From Sphingobacterium thalpophilum (GTDB taxonomy: Bacteria > Bacteroidota > Bacteroidia > Sphingobacteriales > Sphingobacteriaceae), in assembly GCF_901482695.1 (NCBI RefSeq), contig NZ_LR590484.1, positions 5,022,001 to 5,086,000 on the forward strand: a stretch of DNA of 64,000 nt, in the 5' to 3' direction. Below the pieces are notes generated by a model that searched no databases, was not told the origin of the DNA, and worked only from the letters and a program-made list of their open reading frames with translations. This document shows, piece by piece, positions 52,078 through 61,388 of this stretch (position 1 is its first letter; each line of letters opens with the position of its first letter). Both the position numbers and the translations under genes were made by a program.

Positions 52078-52602
52078 TTATTTATTCAGGGATTTAGGAA
52101 TTCTAATATCAGTTATATGTATACCAACAAAACAGTCGTCCTGGCAATTATCAGGAACATAGCCAGCAGAAGAAATTAACCCATTGTTTTCGGCTTCAAA
52201 ATACACTTTTACACCATCCCTCTTTTTTAACCACTCACTCTTTGCCCGCTCATAGACGCGATCCAATGTAACCGCCTCATAACCTTCAGCATGTGTGCTT
52301 AATTCACTCGTATTCTCATGCCATTTCGCAAAAATTTTCTCCTGACCATCGTCCAGTACCGCTTTAGCTTCGTAAGACCTATATGCAACTTGGCCGTTAA
52401 GTACGGTAATCGCTGTGATACTACTACTCCCTGTCCAAGACGAGCTGGTAACAATGTATTCATACGAATTATTGTTATCCTTTTTATACTTCTGAAAAGC
52501 TTCATAGCTCTCGTCGAATGCAGAAGAATACTCAAAGTCTTTACAAGAAATAAAAAGACTGAAGAATGCCGTTAATAAGGCAATAAAATAGCTAGCTCTC
52601 AT
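52078..52602 (-). CDS. Hypothetical lipoprotein
   Basis: The 174-residue protein has a lipobox LFISC (Cys20). The mature part is polar with a long stretch of beta-prone and Ser-rich sequence (YEYIVTSSSWTGSSSITAITV) and ends in ITDIRIPKSLNK. I do not recognise the family. It is isolated: convergent with bshB1 and 55 bases past the pst genes. Confidence 0.75.
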   Translation of the reverse strand: MRASYFIALLTAFFSLFISCKDFEYSSAFDESYEAFQKYKKDNNNSYEYIVTSSSWTGSSSITAITVLNGQVAYRSYEAKAVLDDGQEKIFAKWHENTSELSTHAEGYEAVTLDRVYERAKSEWLKKRDGVKVYFEAENNGLISSAGYVPDNCQDDCFVGIHITDIRIPKSLNK

Positions 52603-52657
52603 AATTAAGTTATTTCAATCCTAACCATAACGAGTTAGCTAACGCGCCCGCTACAGC

Positions 52658-53467
52658 TTAGGAAATAAATCCCTTTACGTATTGCTTGGTGATCTCGTGC
52701 TGCGGATTTAATAAAACTTGTTCTGTAGGGCCAAATTCGAGGATTTCACCCCCATATACGAATAAAATATAATCAGAAACCCGTCTGGCTTGCCTTAAAA
52801 TGTGGGTGACCAGGACGATAGTATAATCCTTTTTGAGTTCAATGAGCAGTTCTTCAATTTTCGCCGTGGACAAGGGATCCAATGCTGATGTCGATTCGTC
52901 CCCAAGAATGATTTCAGGCTCGACAGCGAGTCCCCTGGCCAGACAGAGCCTTTGCTGCTGTCCAATGGACAGCCCACTGGCAGAATGACCTAGACGGTCT
53001 TTAACCTCGTCCCATAGGGCCACGTTGCGCAGCTGCGTCTCAACAATCTTATCCAGTTCTTTTTTACTTTTTGTTCCATGTATCCGGGGACCATACGCCA
53101 CATTGTCGTAAATGGACATGGGCAGGGGATAAGGCTTTTGGGACAGGAGCCCCATTTTCTTCCGGATATGCGTTACTTCGGCACTTCTACCATAGATATC
53201 TTCGCCATTCACTAGTACTGAACCTGTAATTTCAACACCTTTGGTATCATCGACAAGCCTATTGAGCGTTTTCAAAAGCGTCGTTTTGCCGCAGCCCGAA
53301 GGCCCGATGATAGATGTTACGCTATTATTGGGCAGTGCAAGGTTGATATTCTTCAGGATATGCCGGCCGTCAATATGGACATTGAGATCCTTGATTTCAA
53401 TGTGCGGTTCGGACAACGGATGCTGTATCAACGATTCTTTTGTTTCGATTGAAGGATATGAGTGCAT
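52658..53467 (-). CDS. pstB: Phosphate ABC transporter ATP-binding protein
   Basis: The 269-residue protein has Walker A (GPSGCGKTTLLKTLN), Q-loop (LLSQKPYPLPMSIYDNVAYG), signature LSIGQQQRLCLARGLA and Walker B (EIILGDESTSALD). The position after pstSCA fixes it as the phosphate importer ATPase, although only the Leu-Ser-Ile-Gly-Gln signature and FPLPMS-like segment are PstB-typical. Its start codon overlaps the end of pstA by 40 bases, an unusually long overlap. Confidence 0.9.
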   Translation of the reverse strand: MHSYPSIETKESLIQHPLSEPHIEIKDLNVHIDGRHILKNINLALPNNSVTSIIGPSGCGKTTLLKTLNRLVDDTKGVEITGSVLVNGEDIYGRSAEVTHIRKKMGLLSQKPYPLPMSIYDNVAYGPRIHGTKSKKELDKIVETQLRNVALWDEVKDRLGHSASGLSIGQQQRLCLARGLAVEPEIILGDESTSALDPLSTAKIEELLIELKKDYTIVLVTHILRQARRVSDYILFVYGGEILEFGPTEQVLLNPQHEITKQYVKGFIS

Positions 53468-54276
53468 ACGACAATAATTAAAATAATGATTGTTAAAACC
53501 AGAGCCGAGGCATAGGCACGGCCCTGTACTTCAGGAATGGGGCTGCTTAACTGGAAGAATATCGCCAGCGGTAGTGTTGCTGCAGGCTCATCGATATATT
53601 TGGGCAGGTTGTCACTGAAACCTGTGGTCAGCAACACACCGGCCACATCACCGATAGCACGCCCAAAAGCCAGTAATACGGCAGTCAATAGACCGGCACG
53701 GATGCTGCGGAGCATAACCTTGGCCAGTTCCCAGCGCGTAGTACCAAGGGAAAGGGTGACATTTTTTAAATCTTGTGGAATGGTTTTGATCAACTCATCG
53801 ACAGTCCGGACGACAATCGGAACAGTCAATAACGTAACCGTAATAATACCTCCCAAAAGCGATGCGCGGATACCAAAATAGACCATGATACCAAAACCCA
53901 CCGCACCGTAAACAATGGAAGGTACACCATATAAAACGTCAAACAACAGTTTGGAAAACTGTGTTATTCTCGATTTACCGCCAAGGTATACATTAAGGTA
54001 TAGGGATATGGGAATGCCAATCAGTGCAGAGAGTCCGGTAGCGACGCCCGCCAGATAAAGGGAACCTAAAATGGCATTTAGAATCCCGCCTTCTTTCCCG
54101 ATATAAAATCCGCCCTTAGGCAGCTGGCTGACCATATCCCAGTTGAGGTATGGCAGGCCTTTGTACAATATTGTACCTACGATAAAAAACAACGAAGCCG
54201 TTACGGTAATGCCCGATAGATGCATAAATCCCTTTGCAATCTTCTCGTTCAACAATCTTCTTTTGGTATTATCCAT
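53428..54276 (-). CDS. pstA: Phosphate ABC transporter permease PstA
   Basis: The 282-residue protein has six predicted helices and the inner-membrane transporter EAA loop (DLKNVTLSLGTTRWELAKVMLRSIRAGLLTA). PstA/PstC pair to form the phosphate channel. The start ATG overlaps the end of pstC by eight bases. It is somewhat shorter than E. coli PstA (296). Confidence 0.92.
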   Translation of the reverse strand: MDNTKRRLLNEKIAKGFMHLSGITVTASLFFIVGTILYKGLPYLNWDMVSQLPKGGFYIGKEGGILNAILGSLYLAGVATGLSALIGIPISLYLNVYLGGKSRITQFSKLLFDVLYGVPSIVYGAVGFGIMVYFGIRASLLGGIITVTLLTVPIVVRTVDELIKTIPQDLKNVTLSLGTTRWELAKVMLRSIRAGLLTAVLLAFGRAIGDVAGVLLTTGFSDNLPKYIDEPAATLPLAIFFQLSSPIPEVQGRAYASALVLTIIILIIVVCTHILQSKQKNR

Positions 54277-55165
54277 GTTGACCTCCCTCCAAACGCCGCA
54301 GGATCAGACGCGATATTAAATTGAAAATAAATATGATAACAAATAGCAGAAGCGCTGAAAACATCAACGCCGATTCGTACAGGGGAATAGACATCATTTC
54401 GCCAAAGTTGTTGGCAATCAGTGCCGGAATCGGGTACCCCGCATCAAATACCGAGGTGGGCACTTTGGGCACATTGCCACAAACCATGAGCACTGCAATA
54501 GTTTCGCCAAAGGCCCGCGACGTAGAAAGGACGACAGCGGCAACGATGCCCGGCCGAGCCTTTTTGAGTATAACGTGCCGGATTGTATCCCATTTGGTGG
54601 CTCCCAAGGAAAGGGAAGCGGCCTTTAAATCATAGGGGATGGTCTGCAATACCTCTACCATGATGGATATCATAATCGGAAATATCATGACGGCAAGCAC
54701 GATGCCACCCGCGAGCACAGAATAACCAGACGTAACGACGCCAAAAAGAGGTGCGATATAAAGCTGTATCAATGGTACGATAAACAGCACTCCCCAGACA
54801 CCGTAAAGTACCGGTGGAATAGCTGCCAACACGTTGACAAGCGGGAGCATCATATTCTTTAGGGCGTCCGATGCGTATTCGGTCAAGTACACAGCTGTCA
54901 ATATACATAACGGAATAGCAATAACAAGAGAGATTAAGGTCACAGCAAGCGTACCGGCAATAAAAGGCAAAAAGCCGAATGATCCCTTCATCGGCGACCA
55001 GACTTTTTCTGTCAGCAGCTGGAAAATGTTGCTGTACTCGAATAAAGGGATCGACTTGACGGTCAGCCCAACGGCGATGACAAGCACGACCGACAAAGAA
55101 ACCAACAGCAGCACTAATGTGGATCGTTTGACTAGAGAATCTTTAACCAGACGTATATTTAACAT
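54269..55165 (-). CDS. pstC: Phosphate ABC transporter permease PstC
   Basis: The 298-residue protein has six helices and the EAA loop DLKAASLSLGATKWDTIRHV, with AFGETIAVLMVCGNVP, characteristic of PstC. It follows pstS by one base, so translation is coupled. The gene order is S, C, A, B without phoU, which in many bacteria ends the operon. Confidence 0.92.
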   Translation of the reverse strand: MLNIRLVKDSLVKRSTLVLLLVSLSVVLVIAVGLTVKSIPLFEYSNIFQLLTEKVWSPMKGSFGFLPFIAGTLAVTLISLVIAIPLCILTAVYLTEYASDALKNMMLPLVNVLAAIPPVLYGVWGVLFIVPLIQLYIAPLFGVVTSGYSVLAGGIVLAVMIFPIMISIMVEVLQTIPYDLKAASLSLGATKWDTIRHVILKKARPGIVAAVVLSTSRAFGETIAVLMVCGNVPKVPTSVFDAGYPIPALIANNFGEMMSIPLYESALMFSALLLFVIIFIFNLISRLILRRLEGGQHG

Positions 55166-55166
55166 G

Positions 55167-56147
55167 CTATAATTTATTTAATTCTTCTTTTATCAAGGTT
55201 TGGCTCAAAGGCACATACCCATTCTCCAGGAGCTTGGACTGAGCCTGGGGCTGCAGCACATAGGTTATAAACTCTTTGAGCAGCAATGATTCTGTCTTAT
55301 TGTGGGTGACAAAAGTCAGGTCCCTTGCCGGGGGAGCAGGATACTTTCCCGTTGCCACGGCTTCTGTCAGTGCGGACAAAGTGCCATAAAATTGCTCATC
55401 AGGGTCAACCTGCCCATTTTTATTCAGGTCAAGTGGCAATACATCAATTCGGTCAAATACTTTGTCTGATTTTAAATTGTACACGTAATTGATATTGTTG
55501 AATCCAATGCCGTATTTGTCGTCTTTGATGGCTTGCGCAATACCGGGATCGCCAAAGATCCCTACGCCCTGCAGGTCTTCCTGTTTATGGTCGAAAAATT
55601 TGGCCCAAGTCTCTGCCGCACCAGCAGCATCCGAACGGACATACACATTGATCGGGTCGGCTGTAAACCGGGGATCGATCTGTTTCCATGTTTTATAACG
55701 GCGATCGATAAAAATGCCAGCCAGTTCGTCCTTGGTCAAGCCTCTTTTGAGCAGTGCATCGTAATTCGGATTGTCCGGATTTAGTGTACATATAACAGCG
55801 TCCTTAGCAACGATAATGGGGACAGCGCCCTTCTTAATCTCCTGCGGATGGAGGTCCCGCGATACCAGCCCAATATCGACCATACCGGTAAGCACATCGG
55901 CTATGCCTTTGCCCGCACCACCCGCAGAGATATTAAAACGAACATTTGGATGATCCTTCTTAAAGTCTTCACTCCAGATCACGACCAAAGGATACAAGGC
56001 AAAAGCACCTGAAAGAGAAATATTACCTTCAAATCCCCGCTCTTTACTATAGCCATTCTTGACTTTAGGTGCACAGGAGCTCATCTTTGAAATGATTGCG
56101 GCACTAAAAATCAACGCTATAAGACACCTTTTTATCGTTACACCCAT
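55167..56147 (-). CDS. pstS: Phosphate-binding lipoprotein PstS-like
   Basis: This 326-residue protein has a lipobox KMSSC (Cys25) and a periplasmic-binding-protein fold with phosphate-site residues SGAFALYPLVVIWSEDF, ISAGGAGKGIADVLTGMVDIG and RSDAAGAAETW. It is a soluble-substrate capture protein anchored on the inner membrane. The domain motif differs from E. coli PstS, so anions other than phosphate, such as molybdate or sulfate, cannot be excluded, but its position ahead of pstC/A/B supports phosphate. Confidence 0.88.
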   Translation of the reverse strand: MGVTIKRCLIALIFSAAIISKMSSCAPKVKNGYSKERGFEGNISLSGAFALYPLVVIWSEDFKKDHPNVRFNISAGGAGKGIADVLTGMVDIGLVSRDLHPQEIKKGAVPIIVAKDAVICTLNPDNPNYDALLKRGLTKDELAGIFIDRRYKTWKQIDPRFTADPINVYVRSDAAGAAETWAKFFDHKQEDLQGVGIFGDPGIAQAIKDDKYGIGFNNINYVYNLKSDKVFDRIDVLPLDLNKNGQVDPDEQFYGTLSALTEAVATGKYPAPPARDLTFVTHNKTESLLLKEFITYVLQPQAQSKLLENGYVPLSQTLIKEELNKL

Positions 56148-56182
56148 TAGTCTACAGGTTAAGTCTATTAAAATTTATACGG

Positions 56183-56190
56183 CAAATATA
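56183..56190 (-). promoter_or_regulatory. Candidate -7 box of the pst operon
   Basis: The minus strand reads TATATTTG, fitting TAnnTTTG, 36 bases before the pstS ATG. No -33 TTG is seen at normal distance, so an activator, perhaps PhoB-like, may be needed. Confidence 0.4.
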
Positions 56191-56232
56191 TATTAATTTG
56201 GTAGATATTATAGAATATTAAAAAAATATTTT

Positions 56233-56240
56233 TACATTTG
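56233..56240 (+). promoter_or_regulatory. Candidate -7 box of the sulfate assimilation operon
   Basis: TACATTTG fits TAnnTTTG and lies 43 bases before ATG 56284. It is divergent from the pst box, 42 bases away. No proper -33 element was found. Confidence 0.4.
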
Positions 56241-56283
56241 ACCTCGAGAAAAGAATACTAAATCAATAGATTTTATTTGTTTT

Positions 56284-58389
56284 ATGCAAAGCTTCCGTAC
56301 AGAATTAGAAAATCCGGTCGTGGAAAGGGAAATTATTGAACTTGAAAAAAAGATTCGGTTATTCCACGAAGGAAAGATCGCAGATGAGAAATTTAGATCA
56401 TTGCGCTTGGCGAGGGGAGTATATGGACAAAGGCAGCCCGGAGTTCAGATGGTGCGTATCAAACTTCCGTTTGGCAAGGTTACCTTTAAACAACTGCTCA
56501 AAATAGCGGCAATATCGGATGAATATGCCAGTCATAATCTCCATCTGACGACACGTCAGGATATTCAGATCCATTATGTCAGCCTGGATCGCACTCCTGA
56601 ACTTTGGTCAAAATTGGCCGAAGATGACATAACATTGAGGGAAGCCTGTGGTAATACAGTCCGCAATGTGACGGCTTCGCCGACAGCCGGCATTGATCCC
56701 AACGAACCTTTTGATGTATCTCCTTATGCACAGGCTACCTTCGAATATTGCCTGCGCAATCCGGTCTGTGCGGATATGGGCCGTAAATTCAAAATGTCTT
56801 TTTCGGCGAGCGATGAAGACACCGCCTTTTCATATATTCATGACCTCGGTTTTATACCCAAAGTAAAAATTGTCAATGGGATAGAGACGCGTGGATTTAA
56901 AGTGATGTTGGGTGGTGGACTCGGCTCCCAGCCGTTTTTGGCCGCAGCAACAAATGAATTCCTTCCGGAGGATGATCTGATTCCTTATATAGAAGCCACA
57001 TTACGGGTATTTGACCGTTACGGTGAGCGCAGCAACCGCAATAAGGCCCGTTTCAAGTACCTAATCCAAAAACTCGGCCTGGATGAAGTCTTGCGTTTGA
57101 TTGAGGCCGAAAAGATCGCGACGAAAGTTAAGACTTTTCCGATTGACCGCACACGCATCGAGCAGCCGCTACCACCGGACGACAACAAGCTTGAAGCTTT
57201 AGACCTTGAAACTGACCTGGCCTACCAGGTATGGAAGAGTACCAATACATTTGCACAGAAGCAGCAAGGTTACTACGGTGTTTATGTCCGGGTCTCAACA
57301 GGTGATATCGGCACAGACAAAGCGAGAGCCTTGGTCGCTGGACTACAGGGGCTTGTTGCGGATGATATCCGAATTACACAAAACCAAAGTCTGCTGCTGA
57401 AATATGCCACGGAAAAATCACTACCACATATCTATGAAGTACTTCGTTCATTAGATCTTGCTCAGGTAGGGTATAACAGTACAGCAGATGTAACTACCTG
57501 TCCAGGGACAGACACCTGTAATCTGGGGATCTCCAATAGTACGGAAATGGCACGGGTGATCGAGTCGTATATTGCTGAATTTTATCAGGACTTTGTATTT
57601 AACCGGGATTTGAAAATTAAGATCTCGGGCTGTATGAATTCATGTGGACAGCATGGGCTCGCTCATATCGGTTTCCATGGCAGTTCGGTCAAAGCGGAAG
57701 GCAAAATCGTGCCTGCTGCTCAGGTGATGTTGGGCGGCGGAACGATCGGCAACGGTGAAGGCCGTGTGGCGGAGCGGGTCATCAAAGTGCCAACCAAACG
57801 TGTACTCCATGTCGTGGACCTGATCCTCAGCGATTATAAAAAGAATGCGGAAGCTACAGAAAACTTCCATGCTTACTATGATAGACAGGGCAAGAATTAT
57901 TTTTACACCCTATTGAAACCGCTGTCCGACCTGACCAACCTGTCTGAGGACGAGTTTGTCGACTGGGGACATGAGGGCACTTTCCAGACAGCTATCGGCG
58001 TAGGAGAGTGTGCTGGCGTCGTGATTGACCTGGTCGCTACCCTGATCTATGAAGCTGAGGAAAAACTGCAATGGGCAAACGAAACTTACCGGGAATCAAA
58101 ATTTGCGGATGCCATCTATCATGCGTACAATGCATTTGTACAGGCAGCCAAAGCCTTATTACTGGATAAAGGAATCAGCGCCAGCACACAAAATACAGTG
58201 ATCAACGAGTTTCAGACACACTTTGTTGAGTCCGGTGAATACAGTTTTGACCGTCCGTTTACGGAACTTGTACTGCAGATTAGCAAAAATGAACCGTCAG
58301 CTGACTTTGCAACGAGCTACCTACAGGAAGCGACAAAGTTTATAAATGAGGTTTATCAACGTAAAAATTTAACGCCAGCACTGGCATAG
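56284..58389 (+). CDS. Siroheme sulfite/nitrite reductase with C-terminal HEPN domain
   Basis: This 701-residue protein is a siroheme/[4Fe-4S] reductase (about residues 1-565) joined to a HEPN-like helical domain (about 578-700). The ferredoxin-like halves and the cluster cysteines are clear: Cys406 and Cys412 in TCPGTDTC and Cys450 and Cys454 in GCMNSC. The enzyme reduces sulfite to sulfide or nitrite to ammonia by six electrons; the following cys and siroheme genes favour sulfite. The HEPN part contains KFADAIYHAYNAFVQAAKALL. The classic R-x4-6-H nuclease motif is not seen, so it is more likely a binding module. Family members with this tail seem usual in Sphingobacteria, as far as I recall. 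Confidence 0.9.
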   Translation: MQSFRTELENPVVEREIIELEKKIRLFHEGKIADEKFRSLRLARGVYGQRQPGVQMVRIKLPFGKVTFKQLLKIAAISDEYASHNLHLTTRQDIQIHYVSLDRTPELWSKLAEDDITLREACGNTVRNVTASPTAGIDPNEPFDVSPYAQATFEYCLRNPVCADMGRKFKMSFSASDEDTAFSYIHDLGFIPKVKIVNGIETRGFKVMLGGGLGSQPFLAAATNEFLPEDDLIPYIEATLRVFDRYGERSNRNKARFKYLIQKLGLDEVLRLIEAEKIATKVKTFPIDRTRIEQPLPPDDNKLEALDLETDLAYQVWKSTNTFAQKQQGYYGVYVRVSTGDIGTDKARALVAGLQGLVADDIRITQNQSLLLKYATEKSLPHIYEVLRSLDLAQVGYNSTADVTTCPGTDTCNLGISNSTEMARVIESYIAEFYQDFVFNRDLKIKISGCMNSCGQHGLAHIGFHGSSVKAEGKIVPAAQVMLGGGTIGNGEGRVAERVIKVPTKRVLHVVDLILSDYKKNAEATENFHAYYDRQGKNYFYTLLKPLSDLTNLSEDEFVDWGHEGTFQTAIGVGECAGVVIDLVATLIYEAEEKLQWANETYRESKFADAIYHAYNAFVQAAKALLLDKGISASTQNTVINEFQTHFVESGEYSFDRPFTELVLQISKNEPSADFATSYLQEATKFINEVYQRKNLTPALA

Positions 58390-58402
58390 AGGAGGAAAGA
58401 GA

Positions 58403-59161
58403 ATGTCGATAAAAGCTAAAGTAACTCTGGTTGGAGCCGGACCCGGTGATCCAGAACTGATCAGTCTTAAAGGGATCAGAGCAATCGAGCAGGCGGATGT
58501 CATTTTGTATGACGCACTTGTCAATGATGAATTACTCGGCTATGCGAAAGCTGATTGCGTGAAGATCTATGTTGGAAAGCGTGCCGAACAGCTATCTACT
58601 TCGCAGGACGAGATCAATCGCTTATTGGTCGATTACGCGTTGAACTATGGCCATGTAGTCCGCTTAAAAGGTGGTGATCCTTTTGTGTTTGGCCGGGGTG
58701 GTGAAGAGATCGATTATGTTGCCCAATATGGCATTGAGACCGCGGTTGTTCCGGGTATTTCGTCGGCAATAGGCCTTACGGGACTACAGCAGATCCCCTT
58801 GACATACCGTGGGATCAGTGAGAGCTTCTGGGTCATAACGGGCTCAAAATCGGACGGGTCACTTTCTAAAGATCTGCACCTGGCTGCTACTTCCAATGCG
58901 ACCGTTGTGGTGTTGATGGGATACGGAAAACTGGCTGAAATCGTATCCATTTACCGTGAACGAAACTTGCACAACTTGCCGATCGCATTGATCCAGAATG
59001 GTTCTTTACCAAATGAAAAAGTGGTGCTGGGCACGATAGAAAATATATTGGATGAATCCACGGAGAAGAGAATCGGGGTACCGGCGATCATTATTATCGG
59101 AGAGGTCGTCGCCAAACACCGGGCGTTCCAGCAGATTAAAGAAAAAGCATTAGCTTTATAA
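58403..59161 (+). CDS. cobA: Uroporphyrinogen-III C-methyltransferase
   Basis: The 252-residue protein has the tetrapyrrole methylase fold: VTLVGAGPGDPELISLKGIRAI near the N-terminus, VVRLKGGDPFVFGRGGEE and VPGISSAIG. SUMT adds two methyl groups to uroporphyrinogen III with SAM to make precorrin-2, the first step to siroheme. AGGAGG lies about a dozen bases before ATG 58403. Together with the next gene it supplies siroheme for the reductase encoded upstream. Confidence 0.95.
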   Translation: MSIKAKVTLVGAGPGDPELISLKGIRAIEQADVILYDALVNDELLGYAKADCVKIYVGKRAEQLSTSQDEINRLLVDYALNYGHVVRLKGGDPFVFGRGGEEIDYVAQYGIETAVVPGISSAIGLTGLQQIPLTYRGISESFWVITGSKSDGSLSKDLHLAATSNATVVVLMGYGKLAEIVSIYRERNLHNLPIALIQNGSLPNEKVVLGTIENILDESTEKRIGVPAIIIIGEVVAKHRAFQQIKEKALAL

Positions 59162-59163
59162 GC

Positions 59164-59742
59164 ATGAATCAGCTATTTCCTATATTCGTCAAACTTGATC
59201 AGATCCAAACCTTATTGGTAGGGGGCGGAAAGGTAGCACTGGAAAAATTTCAGGCCCTGATAACGAATGATGAGTCCCTCAATCTGACCATCGTCGCCAG
59301 GGAGATCATTCCTGAATTTGAAACGTTGCTCAAAGAATACCCACATATCAGACTGCACTTAAGGCCTTTTGAGCCTACTGACATAGCACATAAACGGCTG
59401 GTCATTGCTGCGACCAATAATATGGAACTGAATGAACAGTTGCGCAAACTGACCGAACAGCACAATATCCTGTTTAACGCGGCAGACAAACCGGCGCTAT
59501 GTGATTTTTACCTGGGGTCCATCGTCAAAAAGGGCGACCTCAAAATTGCCATTTCAACCAACGGCAAATCGCCGACGATCGCAAAGCGGGTGAAGGAACT
59601 GTTAAATGATCTGCTGCCCGAAGAAATCGATGAGACGCTATCCTTGATGAGCGCCTACCGAGATCAGCTCAAAGGGGATTTCGAATCGAAGGTGAAACAG
59701 CTGAATGAACATACCAAAAATATTTTACGTCATGAACGTTGA
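59164..59742 (+). CDS. Precorrin-2 dehydrogenase/sirohydrochlorin ferrochelatase (CysG N-terminal-type)
   Basis: The 192-residue protein has a Rossmann NAD-binding start (TLLVGGGKVALEKFQALI) and the later NAADKPALCDFYLGSIVKKGD segment, typical of the CysG-N/Met8p family. It oxidises precorrin-2 and inserts iron to finish siroheme. It lacks a fused methyltransferase, supplied by the separate cobA gene. It starts three bases after cobA and overlaps cysH by 11 bases. Confidence 0.92.
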   Translation: MNQLFPIFVKLDQIQTLLVGGGKVALEKFQALITNDESLNLTIVAREIIPEFETLLKEYPHIRLHLRPFEPTDIAHKRLVIAATNNMELNEQLRKLTEQHNILFNAADKPALCDFYLGSIVKKGDLKIAISTNGKSPTIAKRVKELLNDLLPEEIDETLSLMSAYRDQLKGDFESKVKQLNEHTKNILRHER

Positions 59743-60439
59743 GGAAATTAAAGAAATATTAGGCGATAAAAAAGATGTGGCTCTGCTACAGACTATCGCT
59801 GCACTATATCCTTCGGAAGTGGTATTTTCGACATCATTTGGTATTGAGGACCAGATTATAACCGAGTGGATTGGCAAGAACAATATAGATATCGAAATAT
59901 TTACCTTGGACACCGGCAGGCTGTTTAAAGAAACATACTCCCTCTGGAGCCGCACATTGGAACGCTATCAATTGCCGATTCGCACCTATACTCCGGACAC
60001 CGCGTTGTTGGAAGAGTTTATCAGCAGAAAAGGCCCCAATTCATTTTATGAATCGGTGGAGAACCGAAAAGAATGCTGCAGAATCCGAAAAATAGAGCCA
60101 CTGCAACGTGCGATTAAAGGTAAGAAAATCTGGGTCACAGGTATACGTGCCGAACAGTCTGCAAACAGACACGACATGGATTTTGTCGAATATGATGAAA
60201 TCAACGAGATCATTAAAATCCATCCTTTGTTTGACTGGACGTTTGAAGAGGTAAAACAATACTGTAGAGAGCAACATATCCCATACAATGTACTGCACGA
60301 CAAGGGATTCCCAAGTATTGGCTGCCAGCCCTGCACGAGAGCCGTACAGGAAGGAGAGGACTTCCGCGCCGGCAGGTGGTGGTGGGAAGACCAGAGTAAA
60401 AAGGAATGTGGGCTACATGCGGTAAAGTCCCATGAATAA
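59732..60439 (+). CDS. cysH: Phosphoadenylyl/adenylyl-sulfate reductase
   Basis: The 235-residue protein starts at ATG 59732; an earlier ATG at 59705 would overlap more. It has a PP-loop (VVFSTSFGIEDQIIT), the IEIFTLDTGRLFKET loop, Cys pairs CCRIRK and GCQPCTRAV and a C-terminal ECGLH motif carrying the catalytic Cys. The two Cys pairs suggest a [4Fe-4S] APS-reductase type (APS to sulfite). It is thioredoxin-dependent and cytoplasmic. It follows the siroheme genes in the operon. Confidence 0.93.
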   Translation: MNVEEIKEILGDKKDVALLQTIAALYPSEVVFSTSFGIEDQIITEWIGKNNIDIEIFTLDTGRLFKETYSLWSRTLERYQLPIRTYTPDTALLEEFISRKGPNSFYESVENRKECCRIRKIEPLQRAIKGKKIWVTGIRAEQSANRHDMDFVEYDEINEIIKIHPLFDWTFEEVKQYCREQHIPYNVLHDKGFPSIGCQPCTRAVQEGEDFRAGRWWWEDQSKKECGLHAVKSHE

Positions 60440-60482
60440 ATAAAGCCAAAATTCATTACATCAACTATTATCATTTCAAAAA

Positions 60483-61373
60483 ATGGACTATTTAGATCAT
60501 TTAGAAGCGGAAGCTATATATATTTTGAGAGAGGTCGCGGGACAATTTGAAAAACCAGCGCTCCTGTTCTCGGGCGGCAAAGATTCAATCACGCTGGTCC
60601 ATCTGGCAAAAAAAGCCTTCAGACCAGGTAAGTTTCCTTTTCCGTTAGTTCATATCGATACGGGGCACAATTTTCCGGAAACAATTGCTTTTCGCGATCA
60701 GCTTATTGCGGAGATAGGTGAAAAACTAATCGTTGGATACGTACAGGACAGTATTGATCAGGGCAAAGTAGTTGAACAGAAAGGCAAAAATGCCAGTCGT
60801 AATGCACTACAGACAGTTACCCTCTTGGATACAATTTCAAAATACGGTTTTGATGCCTGTATCGGAGGTGCACGACGGGATGAAGAGAAAGCACGTGCCA
60901 AGGAACGCATATTCTCGGTACGTGACGAATTTGGACAATGGGACCCCAAGCGCCAGCGTCCTGAATTATGGAGTATTTTCAACGGCAAAATCAATAAGGG
61001 CGAAAACGTACGTGTATTTCCGATCTCCAACTGGACGGAGCTTGATGTCTGGAATTACATCAAACGTGAGGAGATCGCCTTGCCGTCGATTTATTTTAGT
61101 CATGAACGTGATGTGATCACACGAAACGGCCAATTGATGGCTGCGGCGCCGTTTCTGAATATCGATGAAGAGGACGTCATAGAACGCAAATCTGTCCGCT
61201 TTAGAACAGTTGGCGACATGACCTGTACAGCTGCAGTGGACTCCACGGCAACAGCGCTGGATGATATTATTGCTGAAATAAAAGCCTCTACCGTCAGCGA
61301 ACGCGGAGCGCGCATGGATGACAAAGTATCGGAGGCGGCAATGGAAGAACGTAAGAAACAGGGGTATTTTTAA
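60483..61373 (+). CDS. cysD: Sulfate adenylyltransferase subunit 2
   Basis: The 296-residue protein is a PP-loop ATP pyrophosphatase: LLFSGGKDSITLVHLAKKA, HIDTGHNFPETI, ACIGGARRDEEKARAKERIF and the ERKSVRFRTVGDMTCTAAV end. With CysN it makes adenosine 5'-phosphosulfate from ATP and sulfate. It is separated from cysN by six bases. Confidence 0.96.
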   Translation: MDYLDHLEAEAIYILREVAGQFEKPALLFSGGKDSITLVHLAKKAFRPGKFPFPLVHIDTGHNFPETIAFRDQLIAEIGEKLIVGYVQDSIDQGKVVEQKGKNASRNALQTVTLLDTISKYGFDACIGGARRDEEKARAKERIFSVRDEFGQWDPKRQRPELWSIFNGKINKGENVRVFPISNWTELDVWNYIKREEIALPSIYFSHERDVITRNGQLMAAAPFLNIDEEDVIERKSVRFRTVGDMTCTAAVDSTATALDDIIAEIKASTVSERGARMDDKVSEAAMEERKKQGYF

Positions 61374-61388
61374 TAGATATTGACAACA

